Part shown: positions 23,001-36,400 of the stretch, in pieces
Layout of the letters: each line of letters starts with the position of its first letter
How positions within the stretch are numbered: position 1 is the stretch's first letter
NCBI RefSeq assembly: GCF_000208865.1
Contig: NC_018395.1
Location: 3,568,606-3,632,605, forward strand
Direction of reading: 5' to 3'
From: Neospora caninum Liverpool
Lineage: Eukaryota > Apicomplexa > Conoidasida > Eucoccidiorida > Sarcocystidae
DNA: 64,000 nucleotides
Notes under the pieces: model-generated
What the model saw: the letters and a program-made list of their open reading frames with translations, nothing else
What the model was told of the DNA's origin: nothing
Databases searched by the model: none
Made by a program: the position numbers and the translations under genes

Positions 23001-23860
23001 TATTGGCCGGGTCAGCAGCTTCACAATCAAAAGTGTGACAGGGCAGATGTCGATAGATTCTAGGACATCGCCCAAACATTTTTGAAGTGCAGAGGTATGG
23101 GCTGTTGTGGAAAACGTTGAGTGTTTTTGGCAAACGGAAAAGCAAGCGCTTCCCCGTATCGAATCCTGCCGGGTGAAACCGCCGGATTTCCAGCAGGGAG
23201 GAACTCGATGCTCTCCGGGCAGCCACAAGACTTCTGCATGCCAGTCTCCCATTTTTGCTAGACAAGCTGAAAGCATGCACGCGGCTTCTCCCAAAGTAAG
23301 GCCAGAGCACACAATCCCGTTTTCCCGCAGCTTCACTCCGGTTATTTTCCTTGGTCTCATTCGGCTTTTCTTGCCATTTCCTCATGCTCCTTTCTCCTGA
23401 GAATCCCGACGACAAAACCCTGTCACGCGACCACTCGGGCAGACCGACGGACTTCCTCCGACCGGTTCGGTTTTCCCGGCTCGGTTTCTGTGTTTCAAAC
23501 GCGCCGATCCTCCATTTCGTACACCTCTGCCTTTCCTGCAGTTTCCCTCTGTGTAGATTATCCTTCTGTGCGTCTTCCGGGGCAAACGAAGGATCTTCCG
23601 CCTGAACTGCTGGGAGAAGGTTCAACAGCGTTTTCGCACAGCACACAGCAGCGAGGCTTTCCCACCCAGCCCTGCGAAGAAAATCGCAGCTGGAACGTTT
23701 CTGCTTGACCGAAAATGCGAGCGTGAAAGGATCCTGCAACCCCGAAACCCTCTGGCTGCTCTTCGATTCGACTCCGCGTTTTCAACATGTGCGTCTCTGC
23801 ATGCGCACGCGAGCTTTCTGCAAGTCGGTAGGTGACCGTTTTCATTTTTGTGGCTTCAAA
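20064..23860. other. Divergent intergenic region, PEX13-like gene to cap methyltransferase
   Basis: About 3.8 kb between two outward-facing start codons. It must contain both promoters. Open frames at 21848-22408 (+, about 186 codons) and 22972-23739 (-, about 255 codons) show no domain, signal peptide or splice context that I recognise. The second overlaps what is probably the 5' UTR of the methyltransferase gene. Base composition is more AT-rich around 21.3-22.5 kb. Confidence 0.5.
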
Positions 23861-26800
23861 ATGTCTCCGGGGTTCCAGGCCTTGAGAGGCGCGGCGTCCC
23901 GGAGTGCCTGGGGCGCAGCGCCGTCTCCCTTCGCTGATCAGCCGGACGCGCGCGAGACAGAAAGCAAACCGAGTTTTGTCGCTTCCGCTTTTCAGCCGAG
24001 GTCGTCTCAGACTTCTTCTGGCGCCGAGCCTTTTCTAGGGCGCTTGAAAGAGGAACTTCCCGCGGTCTCTGCGGGCGCGGGTTCCACTGAGAACCCGAGT
24101 CTCGTCGAGAGCGAGGATCCACCACCTGTGGAGAATGTCGCCTCCACAAACGCGCCTTCGTCTGAGCCTTTGTCTTTGCAAGTTGCTTCGTCATCGCGTC
24201 CGGGATCAGTTCTTCTTTCGCGCTTCGGGATGCCGAGCAGTGGGCGTCTCCTGCCGGGCGTGCGGCTCCTCTCGTATGACCCCACCGTGGAAGGCCGAGT
24301 TGAGGCTTTCCTCGCGGAGTGCTGCGACGCAAGTCGCCAAACGAGTGACGCGTCGAAACGCGAAACCGCTCCCACCCTTCCGGCTTGCTCAGCGGGTTCC
24401 CCTGCCTCTTTTGCTTCTGCCGCTTCCGGTTCCTCTGCGGCGAACCCTTCTGCCGCCGGGGGCGGGAAGTCGCGCGACTCTCGCCAGGACTTGGTGGTCT
24501 CGATGAGTGCGGGACACCTAGTGGGAAAGTACACAGGCTGGAAGGTGAATTTGCCGGTGGCCTTGGAGACGATGTTGGAAGAGCACGTGGCGCTGGATGT
24601 GATGTTCGAGACGTGGGAGTTGAGCGGTTCGCGCGGAGGCTTTGCGGGCGAGACGGAAGAGGAGCGGGGGGAGCTGCGAGACGCGCAGCAGAGAAACGTT
24701 CTCCAGCGCCTCCTGCAACGCCTTCTGCAGGCCAAGCGCCAAGCCTACGAGCTACGCCCCTCCCGCCGACAGTACCTCATCGTGGACCGCCTCAAAAGCG
24801 ACGCGGGCGACTCGACAGACGACGCGACAGACGCCGCGCGCCTGCGACCTCACCACGTCCTGCGCGGCGAGGAAGACGCAGAGGAATGCTTAGGCGTAGG
24901 TCGGGTTCTCAGGTATCGCCTCGCCTCGGACTCCGATTCGGAAGACGCAGGCGAAGGGGTTGGAGAGAAAACGCATGGCGACCGAAAGGGGAAGAAGCCG
25001 GCAGAGAGCGAGGAGCAGAGTGTAGAAAGGAAGGGAGACAGCGAGAACACAACGGCTGGGGCCCGAACGCCGGGAGGCTGTGGATCTCTGCAAGACAACG
25101 CGGCCGTGAAGGAAGGACCGACCGCGAGGGGGACGGCAACGGATCTGGGCACGGAGGGAGAAGGCGCTGCGAGGCGTGCGACGTCGGAGACGACAGGACT
25201 CAAGCGGCGGCGAAAGGAGACGCGAATCGAGGTCGTGGAGAGGATTCCCCTCGGCACCCGTCTGATTTACCGACCGAGAAGCGACAATCACATCCGGCTA
25301 ACAGCGGAGTCGGAGATCGCGACCGTCTGGACCGTCGCGGGCGGGCCGAGCCCGCGGAAAGTCCGGAGTCTCGAGTCACCTCCGAAAGAAGAGCCTTCGG
25401 CGGGAGGCTCAGTGCCCAGGCCTCAAACGGACTCAACGCGCGATTCCGCTGCTGGCGAGGAGAGCGGCGCGTCTGGAGAAAAGACAGCGCGTCAGGACGA
25501 GGTGGTTCAGCGGTCGTGGCTGACGCAGGACGTCTGGGACTTGTGTCCGCTCGGGTGTCCAGGGAGTCCGGGAACGCACCGACCGCGTTGGAGACTGATT
25601 GTCACAGAAGAAGGCGAAGTGGCGGACTGCATGACTCCCGCGGCGACGCTGCTGCTGCAGGGGGGAGGACACCCGGGCGGAACGCGAGAGCGCCGTTTCT
25701 TCGACGCCTTTCCCCAGCGTCGACGCGGATCCCCTGGAGGCGAAAAGCCGTCGCTCGAGGAGCCGGACGTCGCAGACGGCCACGTCGCTGACGATGTTGA
25801 CCGCTACGAGGAGACCAAGAAGGTGTATGTGCACCTGGAAGTGTGTGGCGGCGAGCTGCAGAGACAGCTGGAACGGCGGAAGAGGGGACAGAAAAACGTG
25901 TTTGGCGCTCTCGCCCTTCTTGTCCTGGAAAACGCGCATGTCCTGGCGAGATGGCTCGATGAACTCAATGGCGACTTCGGCGTCGGGGGCGTCGGCGGTC
26001 CTTTCTACTTCCCGAACCACATGGGCGATGTTGTGCAAGCTGTACAGAAACACTACAACCAAAGGAAACTTGTCAGTGCGGGGCAATCCAGAATCGGAGG
26101 ACTTCGTATCCATAACAACCAAGTAAGGGAACCCGCGAAACGCCATCATCTCATACATACACATGTCTATATACATAGATATACATATATATATATATAT
26201 ACATATGTATGCATGCACGCTTCACTTGTTTACCGCGCAGATGTAGCTGCCTGGGTTGGAAGGTCTTTTCGCCGCGTGCGTTGTGACTGCGTTTTGCGCG
26301 CGTGTCAGGTGAAGCGCCTGTTGATCAACAAGTACGTTTCGATGGGGCAGACGGTCTTGGAGCTGGCCTGCGGCCACGGACAAGACTTGTGGAAGTACGC
26401 GGATCGGTGCATCGGGAAGTTCGTGGGGGTGGATTTGTCGGTGGCCGAGATTCGGGAGGCGCGGCGGCGCGTCCGGGAAGGCCAGCAGGCCCGAGCCCTG
26501 CTTCAGCAGATGCTGCATCCGCCGACGTTCCACGTGGGGAACTTGGTCGACCGGAAGGCGCTCGGCTTCCTGAGAGCGGAGGAGTTCGACATCGTCTCGA
26601 TTCAGCTGGCGATTCACTACATGGTGCAGACGGAGCAGCAGGCGCGCGACGTGCTGGGCCGAGCTGCTGCGCACTTGAAGGAGGGCGGGATGGTTCTCGG
26701 CAGCACAGTCTGTTGCAGCGCCCTGGCCGATCACCTCGTCGAGCTCGCCTTCGTGCCGGAAGAAGAGACAGCCGACGAGGCGCCTTTCGCGGCCGAACAG

Positions 26801-28053
26801 GCGCGACGGAGCGGGCACGACCCGCCAAAGACGAAAGAAAAGTGCGAATTCGGAAACGAAGTGTACAGCGTCACATTCGACATCGACACGATCGACCGCC
26901 TGCTGCAGGGAGCTCCTGGGCTCGGCCCCAACGGGCTGGCGATCCGAAAAGAAAAGGCCAAAGCGGCAAGTGCGTGAACTGCGGAACGAGACAGCGAGAC
27001 AGCAGCTGAAAGTCTCTTTCCGCACATCGGACACCCGCGCGCGAGCCCCACAGTCCCGTGTGTCGAAACGGGCGGAGTGTGGCAACGGACACGCTGGCTC
27101 TTCCCGGAAGCAGCGAAAAGCCGTACGCCACATAAAATGCCAGTATACACGCAGAGAGAGAGAGAGCGCGCAAGCAATGCGCCTCTGTGTATGCATCTGT
27201 GGGGCTGCAGGAGTAGTATATGCTTGTAGGAATACGGGTGCACGCGTCCATAAATATATATATATATATATATTATTTGTCGGTGTTTCCGTGTTTAGGT
27301 TTCGCTGGCTGTTCACGCATTTTTGTGTGGTGTGTTTTAGGCGTCTCTGATCCGTCCTCGTGGAAGCAGTATCTGTTTGCGGATCTCTCCGTGGAGGCGC
27401 GCGCGGCAGTGGGGGAGCATCTGCGCAGGCGCCTGGCCACCGAGTTCGGGATCGACTATCACTTTTTTCTGTCGGAGGCGATCGACGCCAAGGAGTTCGT
27501 CTTGCCCTGGCGCAGCTTCTGCGCCGTGGCTGCCTCGGTGGGTCTGAAGCTCGTGTTGAGCATGACGTTTCCAGAGTTTCTGTCAGCGGCGACTCAAGAC
27601 CCGAAGTCCGAGCGCGATCTGAAGCGGTGGCTCGAGCGGCTGAACGCGACCAGTCGGCTCGACAAACCTCAGTTTGAAGCCTTCGCACTCTACAAGGTTT
27701 TCGCCTTCAAAAAGGCGACCTCAACTCAGGACAGAGACACCGAAACGCTCTCCAGCGCCCCAGCCGCTCCCGTCTCGCCTCAAACGGCACAGCTCATTTC
27801 TCGCAGTTCCCCCCTGCCCCAGAGAGATCACCTTGGAGCTTCGGGGAGCGCAGAGCAGACGGCAGAGAAGGGGAAGGTGCACGTACACCCGAGTGAACAG
27901 CCAGATGAAATCTCCATTCTGTCGTCCACAGGGGAACACACAACGGAGCGGGGCGAAGCCCCGCCTTCAGACAGAAGCGCCTTCCTGGAGGGTGTGCCGC
28001 TCAAGCGAAAGAGGCCGAAACGCATGCAAACGGCTGCGATCCAGGACGCCTGA
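23861..28053 (+). CDS. mRNA cap guanine-N7 methyltransferase with long N-terminal extension
   Basis: Adds the N7 methyl group to the GpppN cap using S-adenosylmethionine, in the nucleus. Three exons: 23861-26122, 26309-26969 and 27341-28053, phases consistent, 1211 aa. The start was chosen for its CAAAATG context. The catalytic domain begins across the exon 1/2 join at RIHNNQ then VKRLLINKYV. The SAM site VLELACGHGQDLWKYA and FVGVDLS follow, then FDIVSIQLAIHYMVQ, and in exon 3 GIDYHFFLSEAIDAKEFVLP, which fits the cap-binding lobe of this family. The C terminus is a disordered Ser/Arg-rich tail with a basic RKRPKRMQ stretch. Exon 1 (about 750 residues) has predicted strands in an order reminiscent of a triphosphate-tunnel RNA triphosphatase (residues about 230-690), broken by charged inserts. 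No guanylyltransferase KxDG motif is seen. The extension's function is inference. Confidence 0.9.
26184..26203. repeat. (TA)n microsatellite in cap methyltransferase intron 1
   Basis: Short TA tract within the intron 26123-26308. Confidence 0.8.
27252..27274. repeat. (TA)n microsatellite in cap methyltransferase intron 2
   Basis: Short TA tract within the intron 26970-27340. Confidence 0.8.
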
Positions 28054-29168
28054 CACGGGAAAACGCGAGTGAAAAAGAATAAAGCGAGAAACGCAAAGGC
28101 ACCCAGAGGAACCCCGTCGATGCGAGCCCCATACGGACAAAGACTTATCTCGAGGCGGGCCACCGACACATTTCTTCAGGGACTCACCACGAAATACTGC
28201 CTATGCGTTTATATATATATATATATATATATATGCATGTAAGTTGTACGTAGAGAGGGTTTGTCTAACACCGGACACCTGTTTGGATCTGTGGACAGAA
28301 GGAATCTTACGCGTGCCGAAGAGGGAAGGACAGATGGACGCCAAACGGGAGCAGGGGAGAGAAACGGAGACAGAAGGGGAAACGAGGAGACAACGGAAAA
28401 ATGAGGAGAGCAGGGAGGGAGAAGGGCGGGCACAGTCTTCGAAGGGAAAGGAGACGGTATATTTGGAGGCGAGGTGTTCCAGATGTTCGCCGATTCCTTG
28501 TGCGTCCTTGTAAATCTTTTTTCCCTGTTTACGAGAGACACCTGGCATCCAAAATGAAACAAAGGAGAGACTCGCGTCTCCCAACGATCCATATAGAAAG
28601 GGATACACGTGCATTTCTGCAGGCATCCCAGCTCTCGTTTCGGACGCCTCTCTCTCTGCTTCAGAGGAGCAAACACGCCAGGGTAAACTGCGAATTCTGG
28701 CCGGACTCCTCTTAGATGAGACATTTTCAACGTTCTTTCCGTTCTAAAAACGAAACGTCCCTAAGTGGGCGTTTGCGGTGTTCCTGTCCAGTTCCTGTTC
28801 TGACAAGGTGTGAATAAAGCGCGAAAACGCTCAGGGGTGGAACCATTTCCTTTCCTTGTCCACAGACGAATCTCACAGGTAGAAGCCTTTAAGGGTTTCC
28901 CCTCCTTCTTATTTTCCGAGAATTCTCATGCACGCTCTGTCACTTCGCAGGGGGGGGCGCGTGCGACCGTGCCGCTCGCTGCCTAGTCTCGTTCTCTCTC
29001 TTCGCAAATACATACATTTAAAGCGCACGGTTTTCTTGCATGGAACGCATGCTCATGTGTACTAAGGAGATTAGGCCCCTTACGCAGCGCCGTTCCCTTC
29101 ATGGAACACGCAGCAGTGCTCCAGTTTAGCAGTGCCGAGAGCGCCAAAAAACTCCGGTCCAAAGGTGG

Positions 29169-29200
<32 letters not shown>

Positions 29201-30482
29201 TACGTATGTACAGTGTCCCAGAGAGTTAGGAATGAAAGGCTTAACGCAGCGTGTAAAGGGGGACACCAGGAGCAGTGCCGTGCGCTAGGGGCGTTCAAAT
29301 AGGGTTTCCAACTGAGCACATGTCTTTGTAGTTATACAAATATATATATATATATATATATTACATGGGTAAACAGGAATCTATTCGTGGCCTGTGCATT
29401 GCATCACCAGCCAGCTAGAGATGCCCGCCTATCTCTGTGACGCAGCTTTGTGGGGGGGGGGGGGGGGGGGATTCACCTGCATTCGCGTCTTTTTTGCTGG
29501 AACGGGATTGACTTGGGTATCGAGGCGAGGCCTCGCGCAAACTGTGCCTCGCGACATCCCCGCAGGTGTCTTTGTGAATGACTGACGCTATGAATGCGTG
29601 TGGCGCATCTCTTCCTGTTTGTGAGTTTAGCACTCTCGGCTTCGGATTGACAAAAATAGATACACTCATCGAAGCTACGACAGAAAGGAGGAAAACCTGA
29701 AAACGGCACACCTGCCAAGCGGGAGACAAAGGGAGCGGCGATCGGTGGATCAGTCGCACGCGCAGACAAGAAGTGAGAAACGAAATTGGACTTCCGGACA
29801 CCAACGTAGACACATCCACCACGCGCTCACTAAAAAAAGGCACTTTACCGCCTTCCTGCAACACACACTTATACAGTTATGCATCAGAATGCATGCGTGT
29901 TTCCTTAGTTGTGTACCTGAGTAGGTTCTCGCCAGGCAGAAGGAACAGCTGTGTCCCTCCCGCCAACCTCGGTCGGAAAAACGACGATCGCCAGGCGAGT
30001 CGCTCCCAAAAACCGGGACGTCGACGACGCGATCCCCGAAGGGTCTTTCGGCAAGGAAAAATGAGACTCTCCGTATCACCCCTGCCGTCGCCGGACTCTC
30101 TTTTGAAAACAATTTTCGACGCACCAAACCGCACTCCCACACCGGTCCCCATTTTAAACGACATGCATGCCTGCGTTGTGAGAGACGTCGCTGCTTCCAT
30201 ACACTTCACGCAATCACTCAAGTACCGAAACCGTTTTGAACACGCGAGTTGAACAACAGACCAGCCGTCCTACGCGGAACCCCGCGGTCCTCACAACAGC
30301 GCACTTCGCTGTCCCCAGATCTTTGTTTTTCGTCCCAAGGCGCCTTCGTCAGCCCTGTTCGAACGCATGCGTCAGGACACCGTCTGGAGCAATCACGTTT
30401 GTCGTCCGCCACAGGGTTGATTGCCACGACCGCGAGAAGAAGGGACTCGCCTCCACCCCGTGCGTCCCAGCCTCCGCCGCGG
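28054..30482. other. Convergent spacer between cap methyltransferase and the AP2 gene
   Basis: No exon supported. The spacer contains TA tracts at about 28209-28233, 29168-29195 and 29340-29360, and a G19 run at 29452-29470. The short open frames run through these repeats. Confidence 0.6.
29452..29470 (+). repeat. G19 homopolymer
   Basis: Nineteen consecutive G in the spacer downstream of the AP2 gene; that gene is on the other strand, so its transcript would carry a C run here if its 3' UTR extends this far. Confidence 0.9.
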
Positions 30483-33400
30483 TCAGTTTTGCCGCGACGC
30501 TTCTTCCAAAAGTTTGAGCAGCACGCGCGGATCTTCCGAGTTCGGGCACGCCCCCGCCTTCACGCTCGCTCGTAGCTTCGCCTCAGCCGCGGCAGCGGCC
30601 AAGAGGGCCTCGAGGCCGAGGCCGTCGGCACCGGCCAGGAGTCGCGCAGCCGGCGAAAACGGAGACGCCTCCCCTTCTGCCGCTGAGGGGAGGTGAAGTC
30701 CGAGAGAAAGGCCGCCGCGGGGCAGGGACGACTCGAGCTGACCCCCGACGCTCCGCCTGCCGGTCTCCTCGTCTACACCCGCGAGTCCCCTGCCGCTCGG
30801 AGACAAGGCGCCAGAGGCGTCTGCGCGAAGCCTGCGCGAGGCGCCGTGAAGCGCACTCGAATCCTCGTCGGTGCCGCGCGACTTGTCGCCGGCGCTTGAG
30901 CCTGCGACGCTCGCCAGCGTCGCGTGCGGCCCCGAGGCCTGTTGTCTCTGTTTGACCAGGCGCTTGCTCGCCATCGACAGGGGAATGTACTCGGGGACCA
31001 TCCACGCGGGGTCCACGGGCGTGTTCGTCATGGCGCACTTGTAGAGGATGCATGCAGCCCGCGCAGCCTCCAGCGTTTTGTAGTGCTTGAGCGAAAAACC
31101 GCTGCTCTTCAGCCGGCCGTCCTCCCGCCACTGGCACCGCCAGAGCCGCCTCGCGACGTCGAAGTAGACCCCAGTCGGCAGAGCCCCGATGGGGACCAGC
31201 TCGTCTTCCTCGCCGGTGCCACCGGCGCGGGGCGACCCTCCGCCCGAGCTCGGGGCGCCGGAAGCGCTCCCCAGAGGTGCTCCCCCTAGGGGATCTTCGC
31301 AGTGCGAGTCTTCGCTGAAGCTGCTGCTGTCGCGGCGTTCGCGGCGCGTGCCCGCCCCGGCCCCGCGCGCTCGGCGGCCGTCCCCCGCGCGCACGCCGCC
31401 TTCGCTGTCCACTGACCCGGCTGAGCCGCTGTCTGCCGTCTGGACAGGCGCATGCGCATGCAGCGGCGCGGCGGGGTGCGGAGGGGATTCGGAGCGCCCG
31501 CGCGGGGCCCGGGACGCGAGCTGCGGCCAGCCGGCGAGGTCGGCCATCCCCAGAGGCGACGCCCCGCCGTCGGGGTTCGTCCCCATTTGGGCGGCGAGGG
31601 CAGGGGTCGCGCCTGCGCGAGAGCCTGCGTTTGAAGCGGCGATTTCGCCTGCAATTGCCGCCAACAGATCCGGAGCCGCACGCGGCGACCCGGCTTTGCT
31701 CGCCACTGCCTTCCTGGGCGTCGCGCCCTCCGACAACCCGGAAATCCCTAGAGCGCGCTTCAGGGTCTCCAGCTGAACGTCGATTGGAGCGCTTCCCCCG
31801 AGTGTCGGCCTCGCGTCCGACGCCGGCAGCGCCGCCCGGGGCTCGCAGGCTTCTGCGGCGCCTCGGAGTCGACTCGCAGCCTCCAGAGCCGCAGTGTGCA
31901 AGGCTGCGGTCGCCGCCAGCAGGCGCTGCTGGTCGCCGGGCGATACCCCCTGCGGTGTCCTTTCTCTCGCGTCGAGACCGCGACAGCCTGCCTCCGCCTC
32001 CGCAGCAGCCAAGAGCAGAGACAGTTGCTGCCGTGCCTCGGCCGAACTCCCGGCCAGCACGTCCCTCGGTGTCGTCCCCCTGGCGCCCAACGCGCCGGCG
32101 GCGGCGTCACCCTCCTCATCGCCGAGCTGCAACAGGCTCGGACCGCCGGCACGCGCGGCCCCAGCGGCCAGGCCCTCGCCCGCGGCCCTCGGAGCAACTG
32201 CGCACCTTGCTGCCTCGAGAAGCTCAGCAGCAGCGGCCAGTGGGGCGGACTGGGCGAGGTTTCGCGGGGACACGCCGGACGCCTGCGGAGCCTGTTCTAA
32301 GGATCCTCCAAGCAGCGAAGGCGCCAACCCCATCGGGGTTCCCACCGGGGATCTTTGACCGCCCATGCCACTGACAGACGCCTGCGGGCCTCGAAGCGCC
32401 GGAGCGTCCACGGCGAGCCCGAGCTCCCCTCGCTGTTCGCCGCTCCTGAACACCGGCGAACTCCCTGAAGAGCCCCGGGGAACCTGGCGTGAACGTTGAT
32501 TCACGTGCTGCGCGAGAGCCGACATAATGGCTGCAATGGATCCCGGAACGGGTCCGGCCGCATCTCCCGGCTTTGCAAGACCAGCACTCGGCCTTTCGCT
32601 GAACCCTCCGCCAGGGCTAGTTGGAGACTCCCACGCCCCCACGGGGCCCTCGCGGGCGTCCGCACGCGCCCCAGGGGGACCCGGAGACCCCGGCGCTGCG
32701 ATGGACAGGTTGGCGGTGGGGGAACTTCCTGCAGCCGCGAGGAGCTGCGCGAGTCGCCGGCGGGGCGAAGACGCTGGCAGAGACGAGTGCGCGTGCGCGC
32801 TGCTCCATGGCGTGCCGGACGAAGGCGAGTTGGCCGCAGCCGTGAAGAGCGCCGCGACGTCCGGCGCGGACGTCGTCCCTCGGCTCGACGGCGAGTATCC
32901 GCCCGGGTGTGCGGGGGCGTGGGTTGCCGAGGACGAGAGAAAAGCCGCCGGCAGTGAAAGCCCGACGCCTCGGGTTTGCCCGGGTCTTGATTCCTGCGGA
33001 AGACTCGCCATGCGCAGACGCTTGTGGAGAGACAGCTGCGTGTCGCGAGCAGACCGCGGCGTCTCCTCGCGGACTCCGTGGTCGCCCTCGTGGCGTGGGT
33101 CCGCACTTGGAGGAGACAGTCCCAGTTTCCGATCCTCCCCAGACGAAGCCGATGCATGCGCCTTGACGAGCTGCTCGGCGGCTGCAATGGACACGTCGGA
33201 GCCTCGCCTCGGTCGGAGCGCATGACCCCCAGACACGTACGGCGCCGGCGACACCGTCCCGTCGAGATGAGATCCCAGATGCTGCGCCGGCGACCCTCGC
33301 CCTGCCCCGAGCAGCCCCAGACCAGCTGCGAATTGGGGCTGGGCCAAGTGGCGCAGCAGCGTCAAGAGCCCTGGCGGCGAGCGCAGCGAAGAAATGTCTC

Positions 33401-36400
33401 GAAGCGCCGCGGCAAGGTCGGTCCCGCTCGCCGTTTCCCACGCCCTCAGCCCCGCAGCGGCTGTCGGACCGTCTGCAGGTTTGTCGCCATCGCCCGTGGC
33501 GTCGCCCCTCGGGGGCGCGGTCCCTTGAGCGAGACCGAAAATCTCGTCCTCCGCGACTGGTTCCTCGAAGGTGTGCAGATGGCCCTTCTTTTTCACGCTA
33601 CGTCGCCCGCCTTGAGCCTCCAGAGGCGCCGCTTCGTTTCCGCTGGTAAGTCCTGAATCGTCGCTCCCGTCGCTTTCAGAGCTCCCCCCGTTGCCGTAGT
33701 CGCAGTCTGAGCCCCAGTCGAGGCGGAAGTCGAGACCGTCTCGCAGATTCGTCACTTCGGCGTCTGTCGCCCACAGGCGACGTCGGGCGCTCGGACTCAC
33801 AGGGGACAGGCCTGCAGGTCGGGCGGAGACAGCAGCCGCAGGTCCAGGCCCCGGACTTCGCCCGCGAGTCTTGAATGGGGCTTTCTCCATCGGCTTCACC
33901 GGGAAAGGTGACGGCGCGAGCGCGGCCCAGGTGGGGCCTGGACTCCTCCGCGCAGCTGGCGCGGAGACGCTTTCGGCGCCGGACGAATCTTCTTCGGCCG
34001 AGGAGCCGGGCTGCCCCGAGGAGCTCATCGTCGCAGTGGAGTCGCAGCCTGTCCCCGCGACGGTTCGCGTCTCCGAGTGCCCAGAGACTGCCGGCGAGCG
34101 AGCGAGGGCCTTCGAGCTCAGACTGGAGACCGCCTCGGCCTGGACGTCGCCGAGGGTCGTCCTCGACGGAGTCGCCTCCGAGTCCGTCGCAGCGCTGCTC
34201 TCGCCACCCTTCATTTCCGCGGTTGCCGAAAGGCTGCCCATGTCAGGAAGAACGACGCCTGCAGGCTCAGGTGCGCCTGTCAAGGCCGGAGAAGCCGCCG
34301 ACTCCGACGACTCGGAAGACAACGCATCCGAATCGTTCACGCAAGTCCGGGGCGCGTCGCCGGCGCTCGCATTGGAGACTCCAAAAGAACTGAACTTCGG
34401 GAGGGGTGTGGGGAGAACGGAGACACCAGCATTCGGGAGGAGGAAACAGCGCACGTCCCCCTGAGGCCTTCGACCAAAGCCGGCGGCGCCGAGGCCGTCA
34501 ATGTCGGTCGCCCGCCCCGGAGTGCGGTCGAAGAAAATTCGGTCGCGCGATGTATCGGCCAAAGAGGCATCGGCCAAGGAGACAGCGCCGTCGCCTTCGG
34601 CAACACATGCAAAGCTGCGAAGTGTTCCACTGGAGTCGTCCAGAAAGCCTCGTTTTTCTTTCCCCAGGCTGTCTGCGTCCAGCTTGGCGTCGGGTCTGTC
34701 CCTGCGCGACGGCTCGGCACCCGCCGACAGCTGCTCATCGAGCTCGGACTCTGGAGCTGCGACCGCCTGTGGAAGCATCTCGGCAACACACGCCTCGCTC
34801 TGGCTCTTGACAGGACCCGCGCCGCGCTTCGAGTCCTGATCCCATCTCTCGCCGGCGGTCACGCACCCTCCTTCGAAGACCCACGCCTCCCCCTCCCGCC
34901 TGGGTTCACTGTCGATCTCTTCGAGGACACGGCAGCCCATCTCCTGCTCCCAGGCCTCCGCCGCACTCAAGGGCAGTCCGTTGTCGTCTTCTGTCCACGG
35001 CCAGCGACCGGGCCAGAGACGCTGAAGGACTCCGCGCATGCACGCCGTGGCTGTGCTCCGTGCGAGCGCGTGGCGTTGCTCTGCCGGCGCCGTTTCCACG
35101 CGCCCTGCGGGCCTCGCGAACTCCCCGACGTCGCCCCCGCCCCGCCAACAGATCGCATGCTGCGTGGGGAAGAGGAACGCGAGGAAGATGTCTTCTTTGA
35201 GAGAGGAAGGACGCGACGCCGACACGGGGACCGCAAAGTACCGACACTTCACGCTGAACGCCTCGGCGTCCAAGAGCTGCTGAATGCGTTCCTGGAAGCT
35301 GTGCGTCTCGGCGTCGAGCGTGACGGGTGCGTGACTTGCGCTCCCTCCCACGCCTCCCGGGCCGCGGCGATCTGCCGCTGCCGCTGCGCCGCCGCGCTTC
35401 CTGTACGCCCGCGAGTTTGCGCCTTTCCCTGGCTGATTCGCCAAAGGCTGGGACGAAAAGAGGAGTTGCCGCAGAATCGTCTCGAGCCCAGGCGCCGTGT
35501 GGCGGCGCTTCGCGATGCTGAAGGGGGGCTGAACCGCAGGCTGTCCAGGCGCCTGGACAGTCGCCTCTTCGCCATCCTCAATCAGCGATTCCACTGCGTG
35601 AACGAGAGAACAGGGCGTTGCCGAAACGCGTCGAAGCAGGCTACAGAGCTCCTCGCACTCTGACGCGTCGGACACCTGCGGCTCTGCCGACCCTCCCGAG
35701 TCTCCGTTTTCTTCGGCTGGTTCGCGTTTTCCTTCGGCTTCCGCCGTCTCGTTCTCTCCGCATGGTGTCGACGCCGGAAGGTGTTTTAGCGCAGGTGTCT
35801 GCTGACCTCCGCTGTGGCTCCAAGGCCCCGCCACCGACGTGGCCGAAATCTCCGGCGAGAGCTCTCCGGCTTCTGCGCTCCGAGCCTCCTGCAAGAGACC
35901 GCGCTGCGCGACAATTGAGGAGAGGAGCGCGCGGAAGTCTGGACTGTCTCTGACGAGGAAATCCCAGCACGCGTCGCGGAAGGCGATGAACGGCAGGAGC
36001 CTCGAAAGGACGGCCCGAAAAGCGACTTGAACGGACACAAAATCAAAGACACAAGGTTGGACGACGTCGTGCAGCAACACGAAAATGTACGCGCGTTCGT
36101 CGCCACACTCTGCATTCATTCCTCCCCGACCCCCCGGCGCGAAGTCGATTCCTTGAGCTGTGGACACGCGATTCACTGCGTCTCCGGTCGCCCTCGACGG
36201 GGTTTTTTGCCACGGTCCAAAGCCAACCGCGCTGCCGCCTTTCCCGCCTTCGCTCTTCGCCTTCGTCCCGCCGTCAGCCTGGACCTCGGCCTCGAAGCTG
36301 TCGCCGCTCCCTCCCTCGTCGTTTTTTTGTGCGTCGGAACTCCACCTGGTTTCCACGTGATCCGCTGCAGATCGTGCACGGTCCGGAAGGCTCCCGCGAT

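Noticed and set aside
22972..23739. 255-codon minus-strand frame before the cap methyltransferase
   Set aside because: Overlaps the probable methyltransferase leader, has no domain, and has no codon pattern distinct from background in GC-rich DNA.
32501..35663. Plus-strand frames of up to about 530 codons opposite the AP2 gene
   Set aside because: Arg/Pro/Ala-rich shadows of the Ser/Gly-rich sense frame; no start context or domain.
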